Assembly: GCA_017882375.1 (NCBI GenBank)
Contig: JADGPP010000029.1
Coordinates: forward strand, 1 to 39,786
Reading direction: 5' to 3'
Source: Solirubrobacteraceae bacterium
Lineage (GTDB): Bacteria; Actinomycetota; Thermoleophilia; Solirubrobacterales; Solirubrobacteraceae
Length of the DNA: 39,786 nt
A program made the position numbers and the translations under genes. Shown here piece by piece: positions 15,264-22,941 of the stretch; the stretch's first letter is position 1; each line of letters opens with the position of its first letter. The notes beneath the pieces were generated by a model. That model had not been told where the DNA came from. It did not search any database and saw only the letters and a program-made list of their open reading frames with translations.

Positions 15264-17432
15264 ATGGCCAAGGACACCGAGAAGCTGATCCGCCAGCTGT
15301 CGCTGATCTCCTACCTGATGGCCGAGCGCCGGCCGGTCACCGCACTGGAGATCCGCCGCGACGTCGAGGGATACAGCGGCATGAACGAAGACGCGTTCGC
15401 GCGGCGCTTCTACGCCGACCGCTCGGAGCTTGAATCGCTGCGCATCCAGCTGACCGTCGATCGGCCGGCCGACGGCGCGGCCGAGCAGGAGAACTACTCG
15501 CTGCGCCCGGAGAACTTCCACCTTCCGGCAATCGCCTTCACCGACAAGGAGCTGGCGGCGCTGCAGACAGCGCTGAGCCTGCTCGACGGCGAATTCGCCT
15601 ACGCCGAGCCGCTGCGCCTGGCGCTGCAGCAGATCACGTGGGGGCGCCCGAGCCCGCTGCGCGCTCCCGAGCAGCGCTCGGTGGCGCTCGGCATCACCGC
15701 GTCGGCCGGCGGACACGAGCTGTCGGCGCGCCTGGCCAAGGTCGAGACGGCGATCTTTCGCAACAAGACGATCCTGTTCGAGTACTACACGATGGAGCGC
15801 GACGAGGTGGGCCCTCGCCGCGTCGATCCCTACCACCTGCTGTTCCAGGGCGGGCAGTTCTACCTGCTGGGCTACTCGCACGAGCGCAAGGCGATCCGCG
15901 TGTTCCGCCTGTCGCGCATCCGCGGCAAGGTCTCCTACGCGACGAAGGCCGAGCACGACTTCCGCCGCCCGGCGGACTTCGACCCGCGCGCGTACGCCAA
16001 CCGCGCCGACTGGCAGCTCGGTGACGAGCTGGGCGTCGCGGAGGTGCTGATCTGCGAGCGCATCGCCTGGCAGGTCGAGCGCCACTTCGGCCGCTACGGC
16101 GAGATTCGCGAGGCCGACGGCGGCGACAAGATGTTTCTGACCGGCTACTCCAACCCGCGCGGCGTCATCTCGTGGGTGCTCGGCCTGGGCGTCAACGCGA
16201 GCCTGCAGGGGCCGGCGGAGCTCAGCAAGGAGATGGCGCGGCGGCTGAAGCTGCTGAAGGACCGCCACGGCAGGACGCTTCCGGGAGCCGGCGCGACGGC
16301 GACCGCGGCGAACGGCTCGGCCACGTCCGGCGCCGCGCCGGCCCGCGGTCGCGGCGGCGGGCGCCGCGCCGCTGGCGACGGCGATGCAGACGACGCGCAC
16401 TCCGGTCGCCCCGACACGGCGATCCGGCCCGAGCGCTTCGCGCGCCTGGTGACGCTCGCGAGCATCCTGATCCGCGCCGGGCGCGCCGGCGAGCGCGTGC
16501 AGATCGCCGAGGTCTGCGAGCGCCTGCAGCTCAGCGAGGAGGAGCTGTACGAGGACGTCAACGTGCTCAACGTCGTCAACTTCGGCGGCGGCTCGTACGT
16601 GCTGTACGCGGAGATCGACGAGCAGGCCGGCGAGATCGAGGTCGACCCCGAGCCCTACAGCGACAACTTCGACCGCCCGGCGCGACTGCTGCCGGTCGAG
16701 GCCAAGGCGCTGGTGGCGGCGATCGACTTGATCGGCGAGCACATCCCCGAGGGGTCGCTGACGTCGGCGCGCGAGAAGATCGTCGCGGCGCTCGGCGAGG
16801 ACCCGATGGAGCAGGGACTGCAGGTGGCCAGCGCCAGCGGCGACGACTCTGGCGTGGCGCGTCAGATCTCCGATGCGATCGTCGAGAACAAGCTCGTCGA
16901 GCTGGAGTACTACAAGGAGAACGAGGACGACCTCGTCAGGCGCAGGGTCGAGCCCTACGCGCTGACCAACGGACGCGAGGGCTGGTACGTCGCGTCGTTT
17001 GATCCTGCGCGCGAAGACATGCGCCACTTCCGCCTGGACCGGATCAAGCAGGCGACGGTCACCGACGAGACGTTCGAGCCGCGCCCGGAGGTCGATCCGG
17101 CGGCGGAGGTCGACGGCTGGCTGCGCACCGGCGAGGTGCAGGCGTCGCGCAGCGCGCGCGTGTGGGTCTCGCCCGAGCGCGCGCGCTGGGCGCGCGAGGC
17201 GCGTCGCGTGGTCGAGGAGCGAAGCGACGGCGCAGTGGTCGTCGAGCTGAGCTTCGCCGGCGTGGACTGGCTGGTGCGCGAGATCCTCAAGGAAGCCGGC
17301 GACGCCGCCGTGCTCGAGCCCAAGGATGCGCGCGAGGCCGTGCGCGAGGCGGTCAGGCGCCTGACCGAGGCCCAGCGCAAGCCGGCGCGCCGACGCCCGA
17401 AGGACCGCCGCGCCAAGCTCCAGCCTGCTTGA
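15264..17432 (+). CDS. pafBC: Fused PafB-PafC-like WYL-domain transcriptional regulator
   Basis: 722 residues in two homologous halves joined by an Ala/Gly/Arg-rich linker (about 340-385). Half 1 (PafB-like): winged helix (LIRQLSLISYLMAERRPVTA, DEDAFARRFYADR-like region), then a WYL domain with ILFEYYT, FYLLGY and RVFRLSRI, and a C-terminal extension. Half 2 (PafC-like): winged helix near RLVTLASILIRAG, then WYL with LVELEYYKEN, GWYVASFD and HFRLDRI. In mycobacteria pafB and pafC are adjacent genes whose heterodimer activates the LexA-independent DNA damage response; natural fusions are known in Arthrobacter. The Pup-proteasome genes usually nearby are not here. Confidence 0.85.
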   Translation: MAKDTEKLIRQLSLISYLMAERRPVTALEIRRDVEGYSGMNEDAFARRFYADRSELESLRIQLTVDRPADGAAEQENYSLRPENFHLPAIAFTDKELAALQTALSLLDGEFAYAEPLRLALQQITWGRPSPLRAPEQRSVALGITASAGGHELSARLAKVETAIFRNKTILFEYYTMERDEVGPRRVDPYHLLFQGGQFYLLGYSHERKAIRVFRLSRIRGKVSYATKAEHDFRRPADFDPRAYANRADWQLGDELGVAEVLICERIAWQVERHFGRYGEIREADGGDKMFLTGYSNPRGVISWVLGLGVNASLQGPAELSKEMARRLKLLKDRHGRTLPGAGATATAANGSATSGAAPARGRGGGRRAAGDGDADDAHSGRPDTAIRPERFARLVTLASILIRAGRAGERVQIAEVCERLQLSEEELYEDVNVLNVVNFGGGSYVLYAEIDEQAGEIEVDPEPYSDNFDRPARLLPVEAKALVAAIDLIGEHIPEGSLTSAREKIVAALGEDPMEQGLQVASASGDDSGVARQISDAIVENKLVELEYYKENEDDLVRRRVEPYALTNGREGWYVASFDPAREDMRHFRLDRIKQATVTDETFEPRPEVDPAAEVDGWLRTGEVQASRSARVWVSPERARWAREARRVVEERSDGAVVVELSFAGVDWLVREILKEAGDAAVLEPKDAREAVREAVRRLTEAQRKPARRRPKDRRAKLQPA

Positions 17433-17436
17433 CAGT

Positions 17437-17442
17437 AGGCTC
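17437..17442 (+). promoter_or_regulatory. -10 element TAGGCT of the PPOX gene
   Basis: TANNNT 5 nt before ATG 17448, within the 15-bp gap after pafBC. Confidence 0.55.
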
Positions 17443-17447
17443 CGCGA

Positions 17448-17951
17448 ATGAGTCGCAGGGAGCAGATCAGGATGACGGCGGCCGAGGTCGCCGGCTTCCT
17501 GGCCGAAGAGCGCACGGTCACGTGCGCGACGATCGGCCAGAGCGGTTGGCCGCACCTGATGCCGCTGTGGTACGTGCTGCGCGGGCACTCGGCCGGCGAA
17601 CCGGGGCCGCGCATCTGGTCGTGGACGTATGGCGCCTCGCAGAAGGTGCGCAACATCGAACGCGATCCGCGCGCGACGCTGCAGGTGAAGTCTGGCGAAC
17701 AGTACGGCGAGCTGCGCGGCGTGATGCTCGAATGCGACGTCGTCGTGCACCGCGACATCGCCGAGATCGTGCGCCTGGGCGCCGAGATCATGACCCGCAA
17801 CGCCGTCCCGCGCGACGCGACGCCGTTGATCGAGCTGCCGCCCGACGCCCGCGACGTGATCGCCGCGCAGGCCGGCAAGCGTGTCGGGCTGGAGTTCGTC
17901 GAGCTGCGGCGCGCCAGCTGGGATCACCGAAAGCTCGCCGGCGTCTACTGA
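17448..17951 (+). CDS. Pyridoxamine 5'-phosphate oxidase-like flavin/F420-binding protein
   Basis: 167 residues, a single split beta-barrel domain: EVAGFLAEERTVTCATIG, WPHLMPLWYVL, IWSWTYGASQKVRNIERDPRA and GVMLECDVVVHRD. These are the landmarks of the PPOX/FDOR family (Rv1155-like), small dimeric proteins using FMN, F420 or binding heme or biliverdin. The K-V-R-N-I-x-R-D-P block is the cofactor-phosphate-binding region. Substrate cannot be told from sequence. It lies between pafBC and rmlA, each with its own -10 element, so no operon is implied. Confidence 0.85.
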   Translation: MSRREQIRMTAAEVAGFLAEERTVTCATIGQSGWPHLMPLWYVLRGHSAGEPGPRIWSWTYGASQKVRNIERDPRATLQVKSGEQYGELRGVMLECDVVVHRDIAEIVRLGAEIMTRNAVPRDATPLIELPPDARDVIAAQAGKRVGLEFVELRRASWDHRKLAGVY

Positions 17952-17962
17952 GCATGCCCCGA

Positions 17963-17968
17963 TAGGCT
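17963..17968 (+). promoter_or_regulatory. -10 element TAGGCT of the rml operon
   Basis: TANNNT 7 nt before ATG 17976; the only promoter-like element for the three overlapping rml genes. Confidence 0.6.
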
Positions 17969-17975
17969 GGCGCCG

Positions 17976-19067
17976 ATGGAGCCGCTGAAGGGACTGATCC
18001 TCTCGGGAGGCAAGGGCACGCGCCTGCGCCCGATCACGCACACGAGCGCAAAGCAGCTCGTGCCCGTCGCCAACAAGCCCGTGCTGTTCTACGGCATCGA
18101 GGCGATGGCCGCCGCGGGCATCGAGGAGGTCGGCATCATCATCGCGCCGGACACCGGCCCGGAGATCGAACAGGTCGCCGGCGACGGCTCGCGCTTCGGC
18201 GTGCGCATCACCTACCTGCTCCAGGACGAGCCGCTCGGGCTCGCTCACGCCGTCCTGACTGCGGAGCCGTTTCTCGGCACAAGCCCGTTCGTGATGTACC
18301 TCGGCGACAACCTGCTGCAGGGCGGTATCTCCGATCTCGTAGCCGCCTTTCGCGAGCACCAGCCCGACGCGCTGATCCTGCTCACTGCGGTCCCCGACCC
18401 GGAGAACTACGGCGTCGCCGAGCTCGCCCCGGCGCCGGCCGGCGAGACCGGGCAGGTCGTGCGCCTGGTCGAGAAGCCGCAGCAGCCGGCGACCGACCTC
18501 GCGCTCGTCGGCGTGTACATGTTCACCGGGCAGATCCACGACGCGGCGCGCGCGATCGAGCCGAGCGCGCGCGGCGAGCTGGAGATCACCGACGCGATCC
18601 AGCACCTCGTCGACAGCGGCATGCGCGTCGAGCCGCACATCGTGCGCGGCTGGTGGAAGGACACCGGACGCCTGGAGGACATGCTCGAGGCCAACCGGCT
18701 GATCCTCGACACTCAGGTGGAGCGCCTCGACGGCGAGCTGATCGACTCGCGCGTCGACGGACGTGTGGTGATCGAGGCGGGCGCGCGGCTGGAGCGCACG
18801 ACCGTGCGCGGCCCGGCGATCATCGGCGCCGGCGCGCGCCTGACCGACTGCTACGTCGGCCCGTACACGGCGATCGGCGAGCGTTGTGAGATCACCGCCT
18901 CGGAGGTCGAGCACTCGATCCTGCTCGCCGGCTGCACCGTCTCAGACCTCGACGGGCGCATGGAGTCCTCGCTGCTCGGGCGCAACGTCAGCGTGCGCCG
19001 CGGCGACCGCCAGCCGCGCGCATATCGCTTCATGGTCGGGGACAACTCCGACATCTCGATCCTGTGA
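17976..19067 (+). CDS. rmlA: Glucose-1-phosphate thymidylyltransferase, long (StrD-like) form
   Basis: 363 residues. The N-terminal nucleotidyltransferase domain (1-240) carries LILSGGKGTRLRPIT, SAKQLVPVANKPVL, LGLAHAVLTA, MYLGDNLL, VEKPQQP and GWWKDTG. The C-terminal 110 residues form a left-handed beta-helix of hexapeptide repeats (VVIEAGARLERTTV, AIIGAGARLTDC). This is the long form seen in antibiotic and actinobacterial sugar clusters (StrD type), about 70 residues longer than E. coli RmlA. It makes dTDP-glucose from dTTP and glucose-1-phosphate. The stop overlaps the rmlD GTG start as GTGA. Confidence 0.92.
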   Translation: MEPLKGLILSGGKGTRLRPITHTSAKQLVPVANKPVLFYGIEAMAAAGIEEVGIIIAPDTGPEIEQVAGDGSRFGVRITYLLQDEPLGLAHAVLTAEPFLGTSPFVMYLGDNLLQGGISDLVAAFREHQPDALILLTAVPDPENYGVAELAPAPAGETGQVVRLVEKPQQPATDLALVGVYMFTGQIHDAARAIEPSARGELEITDAIQHLVDSGMRVEPHIVRGWWKDTGRLEDMLEANRLILDTQVERLDGELIDSRVDGRVVIEAGARLERTTVRGPAIIGAGARLTDCYVGPYTAIGERCEITASEVEHSILLAGCTVSDLDGRMESSLLGRNVSVRRGDRQPRAYRFMVGDNSDISIL

Positions 19068-19948
19068 GGCTGCTCGTCACAGGCGCCGCCGGGATGCTCG
19101 GGCACGACGTCATGCGCGCCGGCGAGCGCTCCGGGCACGAGCTCGTGCTCGTCGACCTGCCCGAGATCGACATCACCGACCCGCCGGCCGTCGACGCGCT
19201 GCTCGATCGGCTGCGTGCGCAGCCCGGATCGCTCGACGCGATCGTCAACTGCGCCGCCTGGACCGACGTCGACGGCGCCGAGTCAAAGCGCGAGCTGGCG
19301 CATGCGGTCAATGCCGACGGCGCCGGAAACCTGGCGCGGGGGGCCGCGCGCATCGACGTGCCGCTGCTGCACATCTCGACCGACTACGTGTTCGACGGCG
19401 TCGCTCCGCTGGACGCCGGCGGGCGCGCGCGCGCGTACGTCGAGTCCGACCCGACCGGCCCGCGCTCGGTCTACGGCTCGACCAAGCTCGACGGCGAGCG
19501 CCAGGTGCTGGCGGCCTCGCCGCGGCACCTCGTCGTGCGCACCGCCTGGCTGTACGGCGTCGACGGGCCCAACTTCGTCGAGACGATGCTGCGCCTCGCC
19601 GGCGAGCGCGACGCCGTCCAGGTCGTCACCGACCAGATCGGCTCGCCCACCTGGTCCGGGCATCTCGCCCCGGCCATCCTCGGCCTGCTCGAACGCGAGC
19701 TCAGCGGCCTCGTGCACCTCACCGGCGCCGGCGAGGTCTCCTGGAACGGCTTCGCCAGGGAGATCTTTCGCCAGGCCGACGTCGAGTGTCTCGTCGAGGC
19801 GGCCAGCAGCGAGCAGATGGCTCGCCCCGCGCCCCGTCCGGCCTGGTCGGCGCTGGCGAGCGAACGCGACGACGTGCTGCCGATGCCCGACTGGCGCGAC
19901 GGCCTGGCGGGGTATCTGGCAGCGCGGGCTGGGATGATGCGCGCATGA
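19064..19948 (+). CDS. rmlD: dTDP-4-dehydrorhamnose reductase
   Basis: 294 residues from GTG 19064, overlapping rmlA. Extended SDR fold: N-terminal LVTGAAGMLGHD (nucleotide loop), NCAAWTDVDGAE, HISTDYVFDG, the catalytic YGSTK, and VRTAWLYG. It matches RmlD/StrL in length and motifs. It reduces dTDP-4-dehydro-L-rhamnose (or a related dTDP-4-keto sugar) with NAD(P)H, the last step of dTDP-rhamnose synthesis. Its ATGA stop/start overlap with rmlB shows tight coupling. Confidence 0.92.
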   Translation: MRLLVTGAAGMLGHDVMRAGERSGHELVLVDLPEIDITDPPAVDALLDRLRAQPGSLDAIVNCAAWTDVDGAESKRELAHAVNADGAGNLARGAARIDVPLLHISTDYVFDGVAPLDAGGRARAYVESDPTGPRSVYGSTKLDGERQVLAASPRHLVVRTAWLYGVDGPNFVETMLRLAGERDAVQVVTDQIGSPTWSGHLAPAILGLLERELSGLVHLTGAGEVSWNGFAREIFRQADVECLVEAASSEQMARPAPRPAWSALASERDDVLPMPDWRDGLAGYLAARAGMMRA

Positions 19949-20949
19949 AACTCTTGGTCTGCGGCGGCGCCGGCTTCATCGGCTCGACGTTCGTGCGCCA
20001 GCGCCTGCTCGAGCACGGCGACGAGGTGACGGTGCTCGACAAGCTCACCTACGCCGGGCGTGAGGAGAACTTCCACGACTTCGCCGAGCACCCGTCGTTT
20101 CGCTTCCTGCGCGGCGCGATCGAGGACCCCGCGGCGGTGTCCGGCGCGATCGACGCGGCCGCGCCGCAGGCGATCGTCAACTTCGCCGCCGAGACGCACG
20201 TCGACCGCTCGATCGCCGAGCCCGACGCGTTCGTCTCCACGCACGCGCTCGGCACATACGTCCTGCTCGAGGCCGCGCGCGCGGCAGCGCTGCGCTACGT
20301 GCAGGTGTCGACCGACGAGGTCTACGGCTCGATCGAGTCCGGCTCGTTCACCGAGCAGTCGCCGCTGCGACCGTCCTCGCCGTACTCGGCGACCAAGACC
20401 GGCGCCGACCTGCTCGTGCAGAGCTACTTCCACACCTACGACCTGCCCGCGGTGATCGCGCGCGGCTCGAACAACTACGGGCCATACCAGTACCCGGAGA
20501 AGCTGATCCCGCTGATGATCCTCAACGCGCTGCACGGCGACGCGCTGCCGGTGTACGGCGACGGCATGCAGGTGCGCAACTGGATCCACTCGACCGACTT
20601 CTCGCGTGCGATCGGGCACGTGCTCGAGCACGGCGTCCCCGGCGAGGTCTACAACGCCGGCGGCCCCGACGAGGAGGCCAACATCGACGTCGTCAAGCGG
20701 ATCATCGCGGCGACCGGTGCCAGCGAGTCGCAGATCGAGCACGTCGCCGACAGGCCCGGCCACGACCGCCGCTACTCGCTGTCCTCGGACAAGGTCCGCG
20801 CGCTCGGCTGGGAGCCGCAGGTGCGCTTCGCCGAGGGCCTGGAGCAGACGGTTGCGTGGTATCGCGACAACTCGTGGTGGTGGCAGCCGATCCGCTCGGG
20901 CGACTACCGCGCCTACTACGAGCGCCAGTACGGACGCACACTCGCCTAG
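19945..20949 (+). CDS. rmlB: dTDP-glucose 4,6-dehydratase
   Basis: 334 residues. Extended SDR: CGGAGFIGSTFVR nucleotide loop, NFAAETHVDRSI, STDEVYG (the catalytic Thr-Asp-Glu triad), YSATK, SNNYGPYQYPEKLIP and the C-terminal EGLEQTVAWY. All motifs that separate RmlB from epimerases are present. It converts dTDP-glucose to dTDP-4-keto-6-deoxyglucose. ATG 19945 overlaps the rmlD stop (ATGA). No rmlC follows, so the 3,5-epimerase must be encoded elsewhere or the product is not rhamnose. A longer open frame upstream is only the rmlD region read out of frame. Confidence 0.95.
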   Translation: MKLLVCGGAGFIGSTFVRQRLLEHGDEVTVLDKLTYAGREENFHDFAEHPSFRFLRGAIEDPAAVSGAIDAAAPQAIVNFAAETHVDRSIAEPDAFVSTHALGTYVLLEAARAAALRYVQVSTDEVYGSIESGSFTEQSPLRPSSPYSATKTGADLLVQSYFHTYDLPAVIARGSNNYGPYQYPEKLIPLMILNALHGDALPVYGDGMQVRNWIHSTDFSRAIGHVLEHGVPGEVYNAGGPDEEANIDVVKRIIAATGASESQIEHVADRPGHDRRYSLSSDKVRALGWEPQVRFAEGLEQTVAWYRDNSWWWQPIRSGDYRAYYERQYGRTLA

Positions 20950-20965
20950 CCGCCACCGCAGTGCT

Positions 20966-20979
20966 CTGCGCTCACGCAG
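20966..20979 (+). terminator. Small hairpin after rmlB
   Basis: CTGCG-CTCA-CGCAG, 5-bp stem 16 nt after the stop; no T-run. Weak. Confidence 0.3.
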
Positions 20980-21017
20980 CGTGCGCCCCCTCGCCGGCCC
21001 ATGCCCCTGGACGGTGA

Positions 21018-21043
21018 GACAACTGTCTGTGGAACTAGTTGTC
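21018..21043. promoter_or_regulatory. Inverted repeat upstream of the XRE-type regulator
   Basis: GACAACT-N12-AGTTGTC, perfect 7-bp arms, ending 22 nt before ATG 21066. Likely an operator, perhaps for autoregulation by the small HTH protein. Confidence 0.5.
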
Positions 21044-21065
21044 CGTCATACACGAGACTGCAGGC

Positions 21066-21284
21066 ATGACCACCTCACGTGAAAAATTCGCCGAGAACTT
21101 GCGCGAGCGGCGCGACCTCGCCGGCCTCTCCCAGGAGGCGCTCGCCGACGTGTGCAACCTGCACCGCACGGAGATCAGCCTGCTCGAGCGCAGCAAGCGC
21201 TCGCCGCGCCTGGAGACGATCGTGATCCTTGCGCGCGGGCTCGGGCTGAAGTCCTCCGGCGACCTGCTCGACGGCATCAACTAG
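21066..21284 (+). CDS. Small XRE-family HTH transcriptional regulator
   Basis: 72 residues, essentially one HTH_XRE (Cro/C1-type) domain: FAENLRERRDLAGLSQEALADVC, HRTEISLLERSKRSPRLETIVILARGL. It begins at ATG 21066; an upstream in-frame TTG (21039) would start inside the palindrome. Proteins of this size and sequence are common actinobacterial regulators; the target is unknown. It stands alone between rmlB and a convergent lipoprotein gene. The palindrome just upstream is a candidate operator. Confidence 0.85.
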   Translation: MTTSREKFAENLRERRDLAGLSQEALADVCNLHRTEISLLERSKRSPRLETIVILARGLGLKSSGDLLDGIN

Positions 21285-21312
21285 CCGTCGCGGGCTGCGG
21301 CCCATAAGGCGT

Positions 21313-21348
21313 CCGGCGTCCGGCGGGCGAGTCGACGCTCGACGCCGG
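21313..21348. terminator. Hairpin between the convergent XRE and lipoprotein genes
   Basis: CCGGCGTC-N20-GACGCCGG, perfect 8-bp arms. It could end transcription from both sides. Confidence 0.4.
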
Positions 21349-21363
21349 CGGCTCAGCTCCAGC

Positions 21364-21789
21364 TCAGCTGAACTTGGCGATCTTCCACTTGCCGGCTTCC
21401 TTGACGAGCGAGATCGTCGAGACCTTGTTCTTGCCGGCGTACTTGCTCTTGGCCTTTGCGATCGCCGCGTGCCCGGCGCTGGTGATCTGAATCGACTGGA
21501 CGTTGACTTCGAAGGACGCGACCTCGGCAAGCTGGTCTTTGATCGCCTGCTGACAGCCGCCTTTGGCCGAGCTGAGGCTCTTGACGACCGGGCCGGCGAG
21601 GTCGTTGTTGCAGACCTTCTTCTGTTCGCCGGCGGTGACGTCGGCCTGCAGGTTCTTGATCGTCTGTGCGACGTCCTTGGCTTCGCCTTTGTAGCCGGAC
21701 GTGGAGACGGTCGTCGCGCAGGCCGACAGGCCGATCACGAGCAGCACGGCGCAGGACTGCAGGGAGGAGCGCTTGAGAAAGGACGGCAT
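21364..21789 (-). CDS. Small lipoprotein, NTF2/DUF4878-like
   Basis: 141 residues from ATG 21789. It has an N-terminal lipoprotein signal (MPSFLKRSSLQS, hydrophobic run, lipobox LSAC with Cys at about 24). The mature domain has two further Cys (KVCNNDL, GGCQQAI; probably a disulfide), a helical half (DVAQTIKNLQADV) and C-terminal strands (FEVNVQSIQITSAGHAAIAKAK, STISLVKEAGKWKI). The ending ...LVKExGKWKI is typical of small NTF2-like/DUF4878 lipoproteins. Function unknown; anchored on the outer face of the membrane. Confidence 0.75.
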   Translation of the reverse strand: MPSFLKRSSLQSCAVLLVIGLSACATTVSTSGYKGEAKDVAQTIKNLQADVTAGEQKKVCNNDLAGPVVKSLSSAKGGCQQAIKDQLAEVASFEVNVQSIQITSAGHAAIAKAKSKYAGKNKVSTISLVKEAGKWKIAKFS

Positions 21790-21800
21790 ACCGGCCGCAG

Positions 21801-21806
21801 AGAGTA
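21801..21806 (-). promoter_or_regulatory. -10 element TACTCT of the lipoprotein gene
   Basis: Minus-strand TANNNT, 11 nt before ATG 21789; leader of about 4-5 nt. Confidence 0.45.
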
Positions 21807-21866
21807 CGCGACGCGCCCGAGCGAAGGCAGCACCTCCGCCCGCCGCGCGCCGCTTGTGCGGGGCGC

Positions 21867-22733
21867 TCAGCTCTGCTCGTCGTCGCGGCGGTAGCCCAGG
21901 CGCGCGGAGATGCGGTCGGCGGTGGAGACGAGGTGCGGTCCGAGCGCGTCGACGAGCTCGCCGATCGAGATCATCGAGCTGGACACGGCGATGTCGACGG
22001 CGGCGACGACGTCGCGCGCCTCGTCGCGCACGGGCGCGGCGATCGAGTACAGGCCCTTGGCGAGCTCTTCGTCGTCGACGGCGAAGCTCGCCTCGAGCAC
22101 CTCGTCGAGCTCGTCGCGCAGCGCTTTCTTGGAGGCGATCGTGTTCGGGCCGCTCTTGGTCAGCTTCATCGAGGCGATCAGCTCGCGCTGGTCTGAGTCG
22201 GGCAGGTTGGCGAGCAGCAGCTTGCCCATCGCCGTGCAGTACGCCGGCAGGCGCGAGCCGATGCGCACGTCGGGTCCCTCCTGGCCCTGGCCGCGGCGGA
22301 AGCTGCGCGCGCGGTCGACGTAGAGGATCTCCGGGCCGTCGAGCACGGCGAGGCTGACCGAGTAGGAGGTGCGCTGGCGCAGCTCTTCCAGGTAGGGCTG
22401 GGCGTGCTCGCGCAGGCCGGTCGAGTTGAGCGCCGACATGCCGAGGTCGGTGACACGCAGGCCGAGGCGGTACTTGCGCGAGGCGCCCTGCTCGAGGTAG
22501 CCGAGCGCGAGCAGCGTGATCACGTAGCGGTGCGTCGTGGAGCGGCTCATCCCGAGCTCGTCGGCGATGTCGGCGATGCCGAGCACCGGGCGCTTGGGCG
22601 TGAAGCAGCTGAGGATCGCCAGACCACGCTCGAGCGACTGCGAGTAACGCGGTTCGCGCAGGCTCGGGATCGACCACGCCGGCTCAAGCGTGGAGGCGGA
22701 GGATTTCGGAGCTTTGGAGCTTGTTCTGGGCAT
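21867..22733 (-). CDS. IclR-family transcriptional regulator
   Basis: 288 residues. About 30 low-complexity N-terminal residues precede an IclR winged helix (SQSLERGLAILSCFTPKRPVLGIADIADELGMSR... HRYVITLL, 31-95) and a GAF-like effector domain (100-280) with ILYVDRARS, LPAYCTAMGKLLLA and SIAAPVRDE...AAVDIA. Full-length and intact. IclR proteins respond to small carboxylates or aromatics and often regulate a neighbouring catabolic operon. No such operon is adjacent: the upstream gene is dCTP deaminase in the same direction. The target is therefore unclear. Confidence 0.92.
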   Translation of the reverse strand: MPRTSSKAPKSSASTLEPAWSIPSLREPRYSQSLERGLAILSCFTPKRPVLGIADIADELGMSRSTTHRYVITLLALGYLEQGASRKYRLGLRVTDLGMSALNSTGLREHAQPYLEELRQRTSYSVSLAVLDGPEILYVDRARSFRRGQGQEGPDVRIGSRLPAYCTAMGKLLLANLPDSDQRELIASMKLTKSGPNTIASKKALRDELDEVLEASFAVDDEELAKGLYSIAAPVRDEARDVVAAVDIAVSSSMISIGELVDALGPHLVSTADRISARLGYRRDDEQS

Positions 22734-22838
22734 GTGGGGTGGGTCCCTGTCCTTTTTGCTGGGGGTTGGGCGGGCTCTCCCTCGTCCAGGAAAAAGCCCT
22801 CGCTGTGAGAATTGCGGCCGGGGCCGCGAGATCAGACG

Positions 22839-22844
22839 ATCATA
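22839..22844 (-). promoter_or_regulatory. Candidate -10 (TATGAT) for the IclR gene
   Basis: Best -10 match in the 208-bp gap, about 105 nt before ATG 22733. The partial palindrome GGTTCCGACC (22853-22862) lies just upstream on the transcript side and could be an IclR site. Confidence 0.35.
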
Positions 22845-22907
22845 AACAGACTGGTTCCGACCGAATGATAGAGCGGACGCTGGTCGTTTATTTCGTACAA
22901 CCGCTGA

Positions 22908-22929
22908 CAGCGAGCCCCACGGGGCGCTG
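22908..22929 (-). terminator. Hairpin after dcd
   Basis: CAGC(GA)GCCCC-AC-GGGGCGCTG, a GC-rich bulged stem starting 12 nt past the dcd stop on the minus strand; no T-run. Confidence 0.4.
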
Positions 22930-22941
22930 CCGGCGCGCGCC

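Noticed and set aside
14076-18914. 1612-codon open frame on the minus strand
   Set aside because: It lies opposite yhaM, pafBC, PPOX and rmlA, which have clear domains. Long antisense frames are expected in DNA with this GC bias, and the translation is low-complexity Arg/Ala/Asp/Leu.
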